DNA of 64,000 nucleotides, taken from the NCBI GenBank assembly GCA_000827265.1, contig KN834778.1, positions 571,097 through 635,096 on the forward strand, written 5' to 3'. Position 1 is the stretch's first letter, and each line of letters begins with the position of its first letter. Made by a program: the position numbers and the translations under genes. Positions 10,108 through 22,015 of the stretch are shown here, piece by piece. Source of the DNA: Collybiopsis luxurians FD-317 M1 (lineage: Eukaryota; Basidiomycota; Agaricomycetes; Agaricales; Omphalotaceae). The notes beneath the pieces were generated by a model. It did no database searches and was not told where the DNA came from. It saw only the letters and a list, made by a program, of their open reading frames with translations.

Positions 10108-11421
10108 ATGTCAACAGATAGTCAATGGACTTTTCCCATACATGCCCTCTATCATACACCTTCATCTTCTCATGAACCCCTCGAGAAGATACTCTATGAT
10201 CTGTCACGCGGCGTGGAGTTTCTGTTCCGTTTAGGAACTTCTCTCAAGCTGTCGGTTTTTTAGTATCTGTAATTTTTTTCTGGCTTTTCTAATGAGAAAT
10301 TCAAGTATAGTCCGTCTCCTGCACTGTTCACCGCGGCCACTTGGTTTCACAGGTTTTATATGCGGTATTCGCTGCAAGATTTCCATCGACAGGTAAGAGT
10401 TGTTCTAGGAACAAGATTCGATCATTGTGAATGCTTTCGCCTTTAGGATGTCGCTGCGGCATGCGTGTTCTTGGCAACTAAGACGGAAGAATGTGGCCGG
10501 AAACTCAGAGACGTTGCAAAGGTATACCACTCCAAACTTGCGGGTATAGATCCCGCCCTTATACCATCGGAATCTAAGGTAATTTATACGCAAGCTCTAC
10601 TTCAATGCATCTCACCATCTGTGTAGGAAGTAGATCAATATCAGACTGCAATACTTATAACAGAGGAATATCTCCTGCAGGCCATTTGTTTTGATTTCAC
10701 TGTTGAAAGCCCTCATGCAGAGCTTGTGGAATTATTCGTTGCTCGCCCCGATGATCGTGCCGTGCAAGATTACGCTTGGACATTTGCTCATGATTCGTGA
10801 GTTTTCGTGGAATGATTATTAACTCCGGCTTACCACTTCTCCCTCGCAGTTATCGAACACCACTATGTATATTGTATTCACCTCGAATTATCGCCACGGC
10901 GTGCTTTGTGCTTGCGCAATATATAGCCGAAGGTCCCAACTCGTTGCCGCTAGATGCTCGGATCTCATTTTCTGCCCCCTCTGCCTCATTGCCCACTCCA
11001 CCTTCCCATAAAGCGCCTTCACCTGATGCTTCAAGACTCGCTATCGAGTTTTTTGTTTTGTCTGAAACTGATGTGCATGACGTGGCCGGTAAATTTCCGC
11101 ATGTCTGCATTACGACTACAGCTAACAATTTCATAGATGCGCTCACTTTTTTACTGGAATATTACTCTGTGCAAGACCTTGACATGCACCCTTATTTAGC
11201 TTCCATTGCAAGGGTTAGTTTTTCGCATTGCCTGTTTTCTCACGAATATCCTTATGTTCTCATAGGTTCAACCGCCAAAGGCAAGTACTCCAAGGACTCG
11301 TATGTACAAATCATTCAAGCAGCTTGCACACTCCGGTCCCGATGCGGGATCTACAGAACCACCACTTGATTTAAATCCCAGGGAGGCTTCTGCTTCATCG
11401 TTGAATACACAAAGCCAGTAA
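10108..11421 (+). CDS. Transcription-type cyclin (cyclin T/K/Bur2-like)
   Basis: Regulatory subunit of a CDK that phosphorylates the RNA polymerase II tail or related targets. ATG 10108 opens with QWTFPIHALYHTPSS, the typical N-terminus of fungal cyclin K/T proteins. The first cyclin fold follows over exons at about 10308-10390 and 10447-10579 (FTAATWFHRFYMRYS, VFLATKTEECGRKLRD), and EYLLQAICFDFTVESPHAEL marks its end. The second fold has DYAWTFAHDSYRT, LYSPRIIATACFVLAQYIAE and ALTFLLEYYS. A short Pro/Ser-rich tail ends at TAA 11419-11421. All junctions fit GT..AG. I cannot separate the Ctk2, Bur2 and Pch1 lineages by eye. Confidence 0.88.
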
Positions 11422-11512
11422 CAATGGGACTGTAGTGATAGGATAAAGTAATGTAAAATTTTCAGTAATGTAGTGGAAATTAATATTATCAGTAGTTTTC
11501 TTATGTTGTCGA

Positions 11513-13428
11513 TCAGTTTTCTTGTAATGCCAGCCATTCACCTCCACTGAAAGCAGGATGTTCTGCGGCATTTTCAGACGGCTCAAGGACAGAGTGAGCG
11601 GGCTGATCAATATGCTCCATAGCATTGCTATCGATCACGTCGTCCATCCATTTCTGCACGGATTCGAGATATACTCTGGACCTGTTGACCGGGGCTGTTG
11701 GTCCTTCGTTCAGTAAACCATCATCGGACAGTCCTGGGGAAACTTCTCTGAAAACACCCGCTGAGGAGCCCGGGTCTAGGAAGACGAATATTAGTGACTA
11801 TAATTCTCGTGTGCGGGCAGACACAATTACCGGCACTTTTGCCACTCCAATTGGACTCCGACTGTGCTGGTGTTGGTATTTCAGCGCGACTGCGGGGAAT
11901 AATTTGAATAGGCGGGAGATGGACTGGTTCAGGGACCTACATGGAGACATTAAGCTGCTGTATTCTGATCAAGGAGAGCGAGAGCCAAGGCAGCCTCTGG
12001 GCTCTGGGCCATCGCGTCGTACACCGTGCTTGGTGTTTGCGAACTTGGAGGCTCTTCACACACCTTGGGGTACTGGAGAACCCTAGCTATTCGCATGGCG
12101 GAAGCAATCCAGAAGGTCAAGCATTCTGCTATCGTAGGACTACTGGCACTGTATTCATATACTCCAGATATGAACGCCGCCGTCCAGCCTAGAGCAGAGA
12201 ATCATCTCCCTCTTTTCTAGCACCAAGAGTAAGTTCACTAACCTGTCGAGAACATCCCAAATGTCCAGTGCGTATAGGACGTCAAGACAAACCTGAATAT
12301 AAGTTATTCTCGTCTAATATGCTTAAGGACGCTGCAGCGTACCAGGGTGTGTTTTTTGCCACACACATATCAAATATCTAAATAAAGGTTACCGAAAAGT
12401 TTCAGGTGGTGTGTTTGGTAAACACTACGAACCTTGGCCCATATTCGGTGCGTGCTATTGAGCGGAGTAGGAAACTACGGAAATGTGAGTGCCAGCTCTC
12501 GATCCTCGGAGATAGCATACTCACTGCATTTCCTGGTTTTCTGAAGGGCGGGAACTAGCAGCGCTGTTTAGAACAGTTTTTGAGATTTAAGGTATGATAC
12601 ACCTACGGCACGGCAGTTCGCAAATTCTTTGATATCCTGCTTTGAAAGGACCCACGGTGGCTGAAAAGCCACTATAACCGAAGAATATTGGATAGATTTC
12701 CGATCGTCCTCTGCTAGTCCTTCCATAACGTATTCTGGTACGGTCCACAGGTAAGAGCGAAGTATCTTTCGATCAAGGTCTCTTTCTTCAACCAATGAAA
12801 AGCTCCATACGTGGGTATTTGGATGAAGTAGATGGATGATCCGTTGTACTGTCATGAGAGCAAGATTATCGATCCAGGGCGCAAGTCTTCAAAGCCGTTA
12901 AATTCTATTGGCGACAATAATGGACAAAAAATATCCATCTTACCGATTGATATCTGACGGCCTTCTCTCTTCTTGGTATGCAATGTCAAAATCGGTGCCG
13001 GGACACGGAATCGATAGTGTTTCTCCAGTATCTTCATCTCTATCATCTAATCCGAGAGATGCCTCCGGAAGATACACATCAATCCCTAAGAGTCGCAAAA
13101 ACGATCAGATTTCAACGTGAATCTTATCAAGAAGTGACGCACAAGCTGTGATAATTTCTTCCAGCCCAAAGTTTGCTAGAGAATAAATGTTTTCCAGACG
13201 TCTCCAAGCCTCAGGGCGAACTTGAAGATTGTTCAAATGACTCTTATGTCCATCGGGTGGCATAGTGGGAGCGAATCTATCGTTCAACATGGGTGGAAGA
13301 ATTGCCTCTCGGACATAGCTTCTGAGGTTGTCAGTACCTCTGACCATGGTAGGGAATAAAAGATTGGTATACGCTGAGTACTCGGGGCATATCTCTATTT
13401 TATACGACTGAACAGAATACAAGAGCAA
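11513..13428 (-). CDS. Unrecognised multi-exon protein
   Basis: The minus strand from about 13428 holds a chain of exons. The first has RGTDNLRSYVREAILPPML and LENIYSLANFGLEEIITA; it joins through a 57-nt intron (13086-13142, GTGCGT..TTAG, branch CTGAT) to IDVYLPEASLGLDDRDE. Then come RLAPWIDNLALMTVQRIIHL, DRKILRSYLWTVPEYVMEGL and QPPWVLSKQDIKEF, exons near 12520, 12450 and 12270 (VCLDVLYALDIWDVL), a larger exon ending near 11950 (ECLTFWIASAMRIARVLQ) and a tail ending at TGA 11515-11513. I do not recognise a family; it looks like a cytosolic or nuclear helical protein. The 5' end may reach ATG 13897, which opens a short exon with a CxxC pair (PCVHCRARD). The exons between 12550 and 11960 are approximate. 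Confidence 0.5.
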
Positions 13429-14754
13429 GACTCCCTTGTGCCAAATATAGTAATGTCATTACCATATTTGGAAGGTCTTTGACCCTACAACAGTATGTGT
13501 CCTTGTTTTACTTCCAGTAGCAAAACGAGGCCGGTTCAAGATATCAAAAATTAAAATACATAGATGAGATCGTTAAGGTAGATATGTTTATAGCGAGGTT
13601 GTGCCTGGATTTCTCTGTAATACGAGAAGATCATACTAAGATAGCGGAAGAATACGGATTTCGACCAAATAAAAGGCGAATGTAATGTATCATTCAAATA
13701 CTCGAGATAAAAAAGGGAGCCGATATATCTCTTGACAGAGTAATCATTCTACTCATCGATGACCAAACGTACCTGCAGGTAGAAGATAGTAACTAAGGCT
13801 AAAACACTAATGACTTTGGCCACTTACCGTCTCTGGCCCTACAGTGTACACATGGCGTAGGGCTGAACCGAATCGGATTTTGAACAGGCTGCGCCATCAT
13901 ACGAATGCAATTCGGAGATTTGCAGTCTGCAGGAAATCCATCTCAAAAGGACGTGCAAAAATGAACAGCGAAATGAGTCAGTACAGGAATGTGTGTGTCT
14001 CGTACTAAAGACACAATTCTCCTTCAGGCAGTCTTGTTTATAGGTCGCCATCGGGTGAAAATGGAGGCATTCAGTGTGGAAACGACCGTCGACGATCTAG
14101 TCAATCCCATAGTCAGTAGACGGACAACAAACATTGGCGACAGCGCATACATTGTAACACATTTTTTTGAGGAAGACGGATAGTATTGGGGATATATACA
14201 ACTTCCAGCATTGGCTTTTTATGCGGAAGGGTGCAAGCGGGCAATGTATGATCCTCGTTGTTGTAGGAATGCAAGAGGTCTGCCGTTTCAATGCATAACG
14301 ATCGAGCAAGGCCGTCCTGGACTCAAAGCCTCGCTCCGATGCTTGGATCACGAAAAATGAAGGTAGGGAACACCACTGTATGAAGGTTTACTCCACAGAC
14401 CAAAAGTTGTTGAACCTACTACCCATATTGCGCTGAGTTTCTCTTTTGGAGCGCCACTCTGCGTACGAAGAATGATCATACATTGAAAACCATCGTGTTC
14501 GCCACGAGGTGTTTACATGAATCGATAACTAGTGCGCCTGACCGGCCTAGAAGGTTTGCGAGGGGTGAGGAAATGTCAGTTGGACAATGAAGGACAGGTC
14601 GTTTACTGAAGTGAGGTCAAAAAATAGAAGCTGATGGACACGACGCAGTTGGTGGCGATTCAGAGGATCCAGAGATTCGGTCCGAGTACATTGAGGACGT
14701 ACATGGACATCAATCATTCACGTATATCATAGTAACATAAGTATTAGAGGAAAC
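13429..14754. other. Intergenic region, no clear gene
   Basis: Contains the possible 5' exon of the preceding minus-strand gene near 13828-13897 and scattered short frames on both strands (13989-14183 plus, 14097-14351 minus) without family features. Confidence 0.45.
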
Positions 14755-15385
14755 TCATGCCCCCCGTTTCCGAATTTTGGTGACAAGTTGTACATTTTTA
14801 CGGACCTTAAGAAAGAATTAGCAAGGAAATTAACCATAGAATTGCGATGTACTTCGTGTGCGAAAAGACGTCTCCAGCGCTCGCTTTCTAGTCTCCTCCG
14901 TTTTGGACCCTTCTTCTCGTGCCTCTCTGTCAACTTGAGCTGCTTTCGAACCATGTTTCGCGTCAGAATGCTATCCAGTCTTCTAAAAGCACCTCCAATG
15001 TCTCCGTCAATGACATCTACACTCCGACCTAGACTTCATTCAGAAAGAAGATGTTGAAAAAATTGTACTGTTCCTAACCATAATAAGGATTATTATTGAG
15101 GTATCCGATATTGGCAAAGTTCTTCGTGGCAACCTTGGACTGCTGGAGCCATATTGCTTCTGGTGAATCGTCGTCGATATTCTGACCCTTTGCCGCAGCA
15201 TAACGCTGGTCAGTGAGGGCCTTGCTGATTCGGTTGGTCGAATGGTCAACAGCCTGCCATACGGCATCAGAATTTGGGGGATTAGTGGAAACGGTGAGCA
15301 GTCTGCATAGCAGTTTGCTTGAAGACTGAAGTACTGGAGAGCGAGCAGTAGCAAGCTGAGAAGAAAATATTCGGAGGAAGGACAT
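14755..15385 (-). CDS. MRP21: Mitochondrial small-subunit ribosomal protein bS21m
   Basis: Component of the mitoribosomal small subunit. ATG 15385 opens a basic, Ser/Thr-rich leader (SFLRIFSSQLATARS) typical of mitochondrial import. After NNNPYYG an intron leads to RSVDVIDGDIGGAFRRLDSI, then LKLTERHEKKGPKRRRLESE, the bS21 core. A further intron after FAHE joins the last exon VRKNVQLVTKIRKRGA, ending at TGA 14757-14755. Core and tail closely match fungal bS21m. It is divergently paired with the RWD gene, with 61 bp between the two start codons, so the two probably share a promoter. Confidence 0.93.
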
Positions 15386-15446
15386 GAACGGTGTGAAAAA
15401 AAAAAGTACGCGTTTGAGCGCTAATTAGATTTGGAACGATTCCATC

Positions 15447-16525
15447 ATGACAGTCAGTGAAGTCCTACTGGAAGAATTCGAGGTATATCAACCCAGTACT
15501 TCATTTTCCTCATTTCCACTCATCTTGAATCAATCAGGTCCTGGAATCCATTTATCCAACAGAACTAACAAGTTCGTATCTGGCTCTTTTACACGTTTTC
15601 CTACTGTCTGAGGCTCATGTGAAGAATCGTCCGAAAAGGACATTCAAATAGACGTTGAACCTGAAGATCTGCCAGATGGATTGCCCCCGCGTAAGCCTGG
15701 CTACTGCTGTTCGAGAATTCAACTCATGATCGCTGTAGTAAGACTATCGCTGAACGTGCATTATACCGATGACTATCCAGATGTCTTGCCGGAATTATCT
15801 CTAGATCCTCTCGAGGGGGACGTGGAGCAATCAGAAATCGACAATCTCCTGGAGGGTTTGACCAAGGCTGTGAGGTACAACTGAATCATAAGTCATCTCC
15901 AGACTAACGTGATTCAGGGAGAGGAAAATCTAGGCATGGTGCGCCCTTCTACTCCGAATTAACACCATGCTTTAATCATGTAATAGGCCATGACGTTCAC
16001 GCTTGTCTCGCATCTTCGGGAACAGCTGTCTGCCCTCGTTCAATCGAGGGATGCTCGACGCAAATTCGAAGAATCTGAGAAAGAGCGCCTAGCTTTGGAG
16101 GTAAGGTTTTTTTCTTTATGCGGAATCGCAATGGCCGATCAGTCACTATCAAGGAAGAAGAAATGCGTACCCGTGGCACGCTTGTGACAGAGGAATCCTT
16201 CAAAGCATGGAAAGCCAAATTCGACCGGGAACTAGCGGGAAAGAAAGCCAAAGAAGATGAGGAGCGGCTAAAAGGACTAACGGCGAAGGAACGCGAAGAG
16301 TACAAAAGAATCCTTTCCCGGCTATCTGGTCAGTGCAAACCATCGATCATGGAAAATTAAATGTATCTTTCTGCAGGTCGCCAACTTTTCGAGCGCAACA
16401 GAAACTTGGAGGAGGATAATCTCATGGAAGAAGGTACCGTTTCCGTCGATATCAGTCAGTATGAACGTACTAGAGAAGAAGAGGAGGAAGAAGAAGAGCA
16501 TGTAACATTTAGTGACAGTGACTAA
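15447..16525 (+). CDS. GIR2: RWD-domain protein, Gir2/RWDD1 family
   Basis: Cytosolic protein of the DRG-regulating (DFRP2) group; in yeast Gir2 binds Gcn1 and the GTPase Rbg2 and affects Gcn2 activation. ATG 15447 opens MTVSEVLLEEFEVLESIYPT, the RWD signature with the YPT motif. Following exons give LSLNVHYTDDYPDVLPELSL, an acidic loop, AMTFTLVSHLREQL and a coiled helix (RRKFEESEKERLALE). The conserved DFRP part has TEESFKAWKAKFDRELA, then LSGRQLFERNRNLEED, and an acidic end closing with FSDSD at TAA 16523-16525. The eIF2B alpha gene in the same window belongs to the same general-control response, but I see no evidence that the two are linked by more than proximity. Confidence 0.92.
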
Positions 16526-16998
16526 ACAAATATACACTTGACAGCATCTCCCTCGCTGTAAGTAGGTGATTAGCCTTACTTTGCGCTGTATCAGGGATGA
16601 GCTAGTCGTCGGCTGGGAAAAGCGAGTCAATTTCAGCAAGACCCAGAGCTTCCCATTGAGAAGGAAATTGATGCCGATAGAGTTGTCAAATTTCAAAGAG
16701 ACCTTTCGGTGGCTATCGTCAAAAAGCTTCTGTTTCAAAGCCAGCTCAGACCGTTACTCCGGAGCGTACGTGACGTCTTCGAGGGGCCCCTCACCTGGTA
16801 CGTGTATACTCCTTCGAGGCGATTGCGGAGGATCGTCTTGCTTGACCAACATAAGTATAAAGCTGAACGATACGAGTAATCTAGCCTTGGTGCTCAGATA
16901 AAGTGGATTGCATAATTTGTTTGTAAAAAGAAGCAGCTTGTTAGCGAGTGGCAACCGAATTTATTTTCACCTTTTCTTTTTCCTTTCAACCTTGGCTC
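16526..16998 (+). other. Short interval with an orphan open frame
   Basis: Between the RWD gene and the CCCH gene a plus-strand frame from about 16605 to 16793 reads as a plausible helical protein (motifs EKEIDADRVVKFQRDLS, LLRSVRDVFEGPLT). A perfect GTACGT donor can join it to a short exon ending at TAA near 16900. There is no ATG in frame, so its 5' exon, if any, was not found. It may be an alternative 3' end of the RWD gene, a small gene, or chance. Confidence 0.3.
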
Positions 16999-18650
16999 AT
17001 GTCTCCTTCAATAAACAAAAATGCTCCTTACAAAAAGTATCAGTGCCGTGTAGGATCTTATTTTCCTCATCGTCCACATTAATGGGCTCACAAATAATTC
17101 TAGTACTTCGACACCGAATCTGGCCGGCCACTGAGTTCTAGCTGCAATCAGGGTGCTAGCTGCCGGTTTGTACTAACTTCTTTTCAGTGTTTTCCAGCCT
17201 CATTGTTGTTGTAGATTTGTGCACCCAGACGATCCTAATTGGCCCGGTCTTAAATGTTATCCTCTTCCTTCCCGGGCCAAGGTCTCGGGCTCCCAGCCAA
17301 GCTGGCACAAGCCTGATGCTAGAGATACATCTCGTCATTCTGCTTCTCCTCCTGTCCGCGGAAATGCTTTGGTTTCTCAAAAAGAATTATTTGCAACTTG
17401 CAAGATGGAATCAAAATCAGATTATATCTTTCTCAAATCTGGCAGTTGCGACAATGGAGAAAACACTCGAAAGAAGGATTCAAGACTTGCCGATCTGCAT
17501 CATGTCGCGTCCGAGTCTCAAGGCCATCACACTACAGAAAACAGCTCCCGAAGAAGTTTAGCTCGTTATCATCGAGGTAATTCTACATCCGACGCAAGCA
17601 AAGTATGACTGAGTAGCCAACATCCTCGATATATGCGGCTGAACAAATTTCTCATTCGCAGGATGGTACCCTTGCGACGATGGAACGCTTGGATGAATCC
17701 GAAACTAGTCTCACGCTCTCTGTAGCCTCTGAGGCAGAGGCTAAAACCCGTTCCGAACGATTTATTTCGATGTTTAGGGACGTTGCAATGTAATGTGCCA
17801 TTCCCCCGCTTAATTTTTTGTGACCACACGTCCTGAGTTCTTCGCGTTATACCAGGGTCTCCAGCCAAGTCATTCAGGATACAGCCCTTCTCGACCAAGA
17901 AGAACGCAAACTGCAAACTTTTAATGAAATATCCGCGACGCTGTCCAAAATTTCTCCTTCCTCGGCTGGGGCGGTGGCGGGGCCCATTGCCGATATACTC
18001 CTCGCGCATGCGAAAAGCAAAGAACGACTAGACGAAAACTTTCGTCTCCTTGGAGCAGCATGGGAGAATGTCTTTAACAGTCTCTTGGCCGAGTTCAGCC
18101 AGTGTCTGGAAAATAGGCTTCAGGCAGCGCTAGCTTCTGTTAAAAACGAGGCCGGTATCGCCGTTAATCAACTCAAGAGACGTCGACGATCGATCTCCCC
18201 GGAACGGAGGTCGAAAGATGATGGAGCTAAAGGAAACGGAGGCAGCGGGTCATCGGTACACTCGACTCGAGAAAATAAACGGCGCAAGGTAGCCGGTTCA
18301 AGTCGTTCCAGCTCTCCCACCAGCGAATATCGGCAGAGTAGGGGCGACCCCAATCTTCGGAACGCGGTAGTGAAGATCACTCTGGACGATATTCTCAGTC
18401 AAATGAAGATGAAAATCGATCAGCAGTCAACTTCTCTCAAATTACTTTCAAAAGAAAACGAGCAGGTAGCCATTCCCATCTCCCCACCTTTTCTTCTTAT
18501 CTCCGCGATACTAAAATGTTGCAATCGCAGCTCAAAAGTCAATTGCAGTCTCCTCCCCGAGCTCCAAGGACACGTCTTCTAGAACCCTCGTCCTCGGAGA
18601 ATAGCCATGTCGAGAGCTCCAGCAGCAAGAAGAGCTCTTCCCATGCCTAG
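16999..18650 (+). CDS. CCCH zinc-finger protein with long Ser/charged C-terminus
   Basis: Likely RNA-binding nuclear protein. ATG 16999 opens MSPSINKNAPYKKYQC; after introns the frame reads CNQGASCRFVHPDDPNW, a C-x5-C-x3-H half of a CCCH finger, with the preceding Cys in the first exon. The exact first intron is uncertain; the second (near 17167-17215) ends at TTGTAG and restores RFVHP. The rest is disordered and charged: a Ser-rich segment (17219-17575), a coiled-coil region (near 17880-18170, AWENVFNSLLAEFSQCLENR), an Arg/Ser block (RRRRSISPERRSKDD) and a Ser/Lys tail ending at TAG 18648-18650. No closer family is evident. Confidence 0.72.
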
Positions 18651-19002
18651 TCAGTGTGACATTCTTTTGTGGCAAAGTCTCCATACCATGCTGACTGCTC
18701 GTTCCATGATCGTTTTAGCTCAGAACGCCATTCTTCTAGTCATCGTCATACTCTGCGAAGCGACTCCAAGCACTGACTTTGACATCGCAAATAGAACATC
18801 AATCTTGATCGAAGCATTAACCCACTATCGAACCGACGGCAGAGCATTAAATACCTAGCAAACAATGTACATGAATGTTAAGCGCTTGAGCATCAAATTT
18901 TTCTTGTCTGTATTACCAAGATGTACGTTGTAACTAATAGCGAATAAGAATAACAGTCGAAGGAGAAAGACTAGTCAAGAGGAATGGTAGAATGACTGAG
19001 CG
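18651..19002. other. Convergent spacer
   Basis: 3' flanks of the CCCH gene and the disordered protein gene on the opposite strand. No gene-like frame beyond a weak plus-strand ORF (18607-18858) that overlaps the CCCH 3' end in another frame. Confidence 0.5.
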
Positions 19003-21953
19003 CTATAATTTGCTCTTCTTTGACTTCGACCTCGTTTTAACCGGAGGCGGAGGCGCAGGGAGAGGCTCGACGACGTCACTATCATAAACAAATTTCTTCA
19101 CCACGACATTCTCTTTCATGAGATCATTTAGTGGAGAATCTGCGTTCGGGAGATTTCCAAGAGTGTCTAGTCTCAGAGCCTGTGAGTTATGAATTAGCGC
19201 GCGCTGGAAAGGAGCGATTTGAATACACACATACCTTTGACGTTGGAGCTAGACAACCCTTGATACCAGAATGTGTGATACGCGAATGAGTCGTTCGCGG
19301 TTTGATATCATCCAAATAAATTTGCTGGAATAATCCTCTATCCCACTTGACCCGTTTCTTGTCGTCAAAGTCCTCTGCAGGTCCATCATCGTCGTTCAGT
19401 CGAAGTCGCTTCATAGGACGAACAGGCGACTCGTAATCTTCTTCGTCCCCAGGTCCCCAGGCATGCTTCCGATTACTGGGACTGTTATCCAGCCCGCTCT
19501 CTGTCCGTTCCTCCTCACCATCATCATCCTCACTGAACCCATTCTCATCAACCCCTTTGCCTCTGTTCTCACGTTTGGCCCTCCTCTCCGCCCTAGCGTT
19601 CCTATCCTTGGTCATGTCCTCCTTTGCCTTTTGAGAGATACTCTTGATAATCATCCCAGGACTCTCCGGGCGCGCACCTTCTCTCCGAACCACCTCCGTT
19701 TGTAGCAATGCAGTTAGATATTCCTTGTTTCTCGTCGTATTCGAATCGGTGAGGGTACGCAGGGCAAGTGCAGTCATACCCGAGAAGGGACCTGTATCTG
19801 GAAAGGCAGGAAGATTTTTTCTACGGGCAGGAGGTGGACGAGAGGATTTCGGGGCAGCGTTGGTATTACCATTGCGGCTGCTCCTGGTCGTCCGGCGGAA
19901 AGTGAATTCGGAGGATTCGATGGGGAAGGTAATGAGAGGTTGGGCGGGGGCAGAGTTGTCTGAAAGTGGGTCCGAAGAAGGCAGTTCTTCTTCAGCTTCT
20001 TCTTGAATAGGGGAAGACGGGACGCCGGCGGCTTGTTCAATGGTGCTTATTGGAGGGATCGGGAGCTCCTCCTTGGGAGGAGGAGAATCAATTTGAGAAT
20101 CAACAGAGTGCTCGGGATTGGTATCATCGTTATCAGTCACCAGTTGTGGAGGGGAAGCTTCCTGAGGACTGACGACGGAACGATCAGGAAGAATGCCGTC
20201 ACTATCGCTCACCCAGCGCATCTTCGGAAGGGGTCGATGAATGGAAGTAGGAGGCACTGCCGGCACCTGCTTCGCTTGAGATGCGGATGGAATTGCATTG
20301 GAACGATTTGGCAGCACACCGTCCTTGTCGCTTACCATCCGTAGCTGAGGTATACTGGGTTTCTTGACCGGGCTAGCGGGCTGACTAGCAGGGCGCTTCG
20401 GAGCAGGAAGCAAGACAATAGGAGTGAGTTTTGTCGGTGAACTGCCCTCAGGCCCTCTTTTACGCTTCAAGCTCGTGGGTGTACTCGGAACAGTAGTTTT
20501 CTGCTTGGCCGGGGAAGGAACCGGAATAGAGGATGGCCCTTGAGATTGACTAGATGAAGTCAGCGATTTGGGCTGAGAGACAATGTTAGATGATATTTAT
20601 ATCAGCAACAACGCGAGGATTTACCTTCATCGACGAAGAGGACGACGATCCAACTTTTTTCATGGCCAAAGGCTTCTCTGGACTCTTCAAATTCGTCGAG
20701 GCCGTAGGTCTAGCATACGGTTTCGAACCTATCCGCGGGATTTTGCTAGTCGGTTGCCTGAGACGAGAGTTCTTGACCGGAGCAATGGATAGTGTTTGGG
20801 AACCTCCAGAAATAGTACTTGGGCCTTCCTCGGGTATGGTAGGGTGGAGAGTACGAGTGGAGGCAAAGTCGGGACGTGAGAAAGGAGAGGGTCGACCTGC
20901 CACTTTGCCAGAGTTACCGGATGAAGCTGGCTCAACCGACTCGCTGCGTTTCTTCAACTGGAGCGGTTGACTAGGCGTTGGCTCCACAGAACGGCTGCGC
21001 ACGGGACTCCCGAGCATCTTTTTCGATGGACTGCTGATGGAGTCATCCTGAACAAAGACCCGTCTCGCTGGGCTTTGGATGGGTAGATGCCTGGAAGAAG
21101 CGAGTGGAAACCGGCCTCCCGACAGCTGCTTAAACCCCTTGTCTGGTGATATTTGTCCGTTAGCAATTGCATCCTGTATGGGTATACGTCTGGCAGGAGT
21201 AGTATTGGGATGATCGGGAGCAGCGGGATGTAAAATAAACTTTTTTGGTGAGGACTTTCGAATGGGACTGGCGAATCGTATCGGAGGTGCCACATGAGAA
21301 GTTTCTGCTTCAGCAGAGTCAGGTTCTGGAACTTCTCTCAAGGGAGAGGGTGGAGGAGCCGGAGGAGGAAGTAGAGACGTTAGGATAGTGACAGAACTTG
21401 GTGATAATGAACCCAACTCGCGTGACTTGGCGGCGGCAGTGGCAGGAGCGACTATACGAGAAGGCGAGCGTGGTTTAGATTCTTCAACGAATGTAGGAGG
21501 GTCGGGAGTGTAGGGTACAAGAGTGACAGTTTTTCGTGGAGAAACAGGAACCTTTGGCTGGTTACTGGATTGTTCAGACAGTTGAGGGTCTGATTCGAGC
21601 TCCTCTGGTCGTATAGGTGAAGAATAGCGGGCGGTACTACGTCGAGGACGAGTGGCAAGGCGTGGTGGTGGTGGGGATGAGGGAGGATGAGTAATTTCGC
21701 GTGCGGTAGGCAAGACCAATGCGTCTACCACGAATTGCTCTTCATCGAGATCGGTGGGAGGAGGTAGTGAGGGTATAGAAGAAGATTTAGTTGGGGTATG
21801 TGAGAGTAGAAGAGAAGAAGAGTGAGATGGAATGAGGGGATAAGGGAGAGCCATAGTAGGAAGATTTGGAGGAGGAGGAGAAGGGTTATCATGAGCCCTA
21901 ATAATTCTAGAAGCCAAAATTGAAGGAGGATCTATTTCAGAGTCTTGATCCAT
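19003..21953 (-). CDS. Long disordered nuclear-type protein with internal repeats
   Basis: The first large exon starts at MDQDSEIDPP (ATG 21953; an ATG 18 bp upstream is also possible) and runs to about 20620; an intron of about 45-50 nt joins it to the second large exon, which reaches about 19235, and a last exon ends KKSKL at TAG 19005-19003. The product is about 930 aa, Pro/Ser-rich with many S-P sites. Two near-identical repeats, R-x-V-S-D-x-D-G-x-L-P-x-R-S, lie at 20341-20300 and 20218-20177, with a weaker third at 20143-20105. Other paired motifs are PARRIPIQD and PARRVFVQD. A conserved-looking C-terminal part has KRVKWDRGLF, an RVxF/W-type PP1-docking match at 19354-19343. I do not recognise the family. 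It is divergently paired with the gene at 22016 (62 bp apart). Confidence 0.75.
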
Positions 21954-22015
21954 GTACAACAACAAGTTCAACTATAGGTTGATTATGTAATCATCCCTTT
22001 CTCTCTCTTCTCTCT

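Noticed and set aside
13105..13107. Apparent in-frame TGA that would make the gene at 11513-13428 a pseudogene
   Set aside because: A 57-nt intron (13086-13142) with GTGCGT donor, CTGAT branch site and TTAG acceptor removes it and keeps the frame.
5845..16525. Gcn3 (eIF2B alpha) and Gir2-like genes as a general-control gene cluster
   Set aside because: They are 8 kb apart with unrelated genes between; no sign of a functional cluster.
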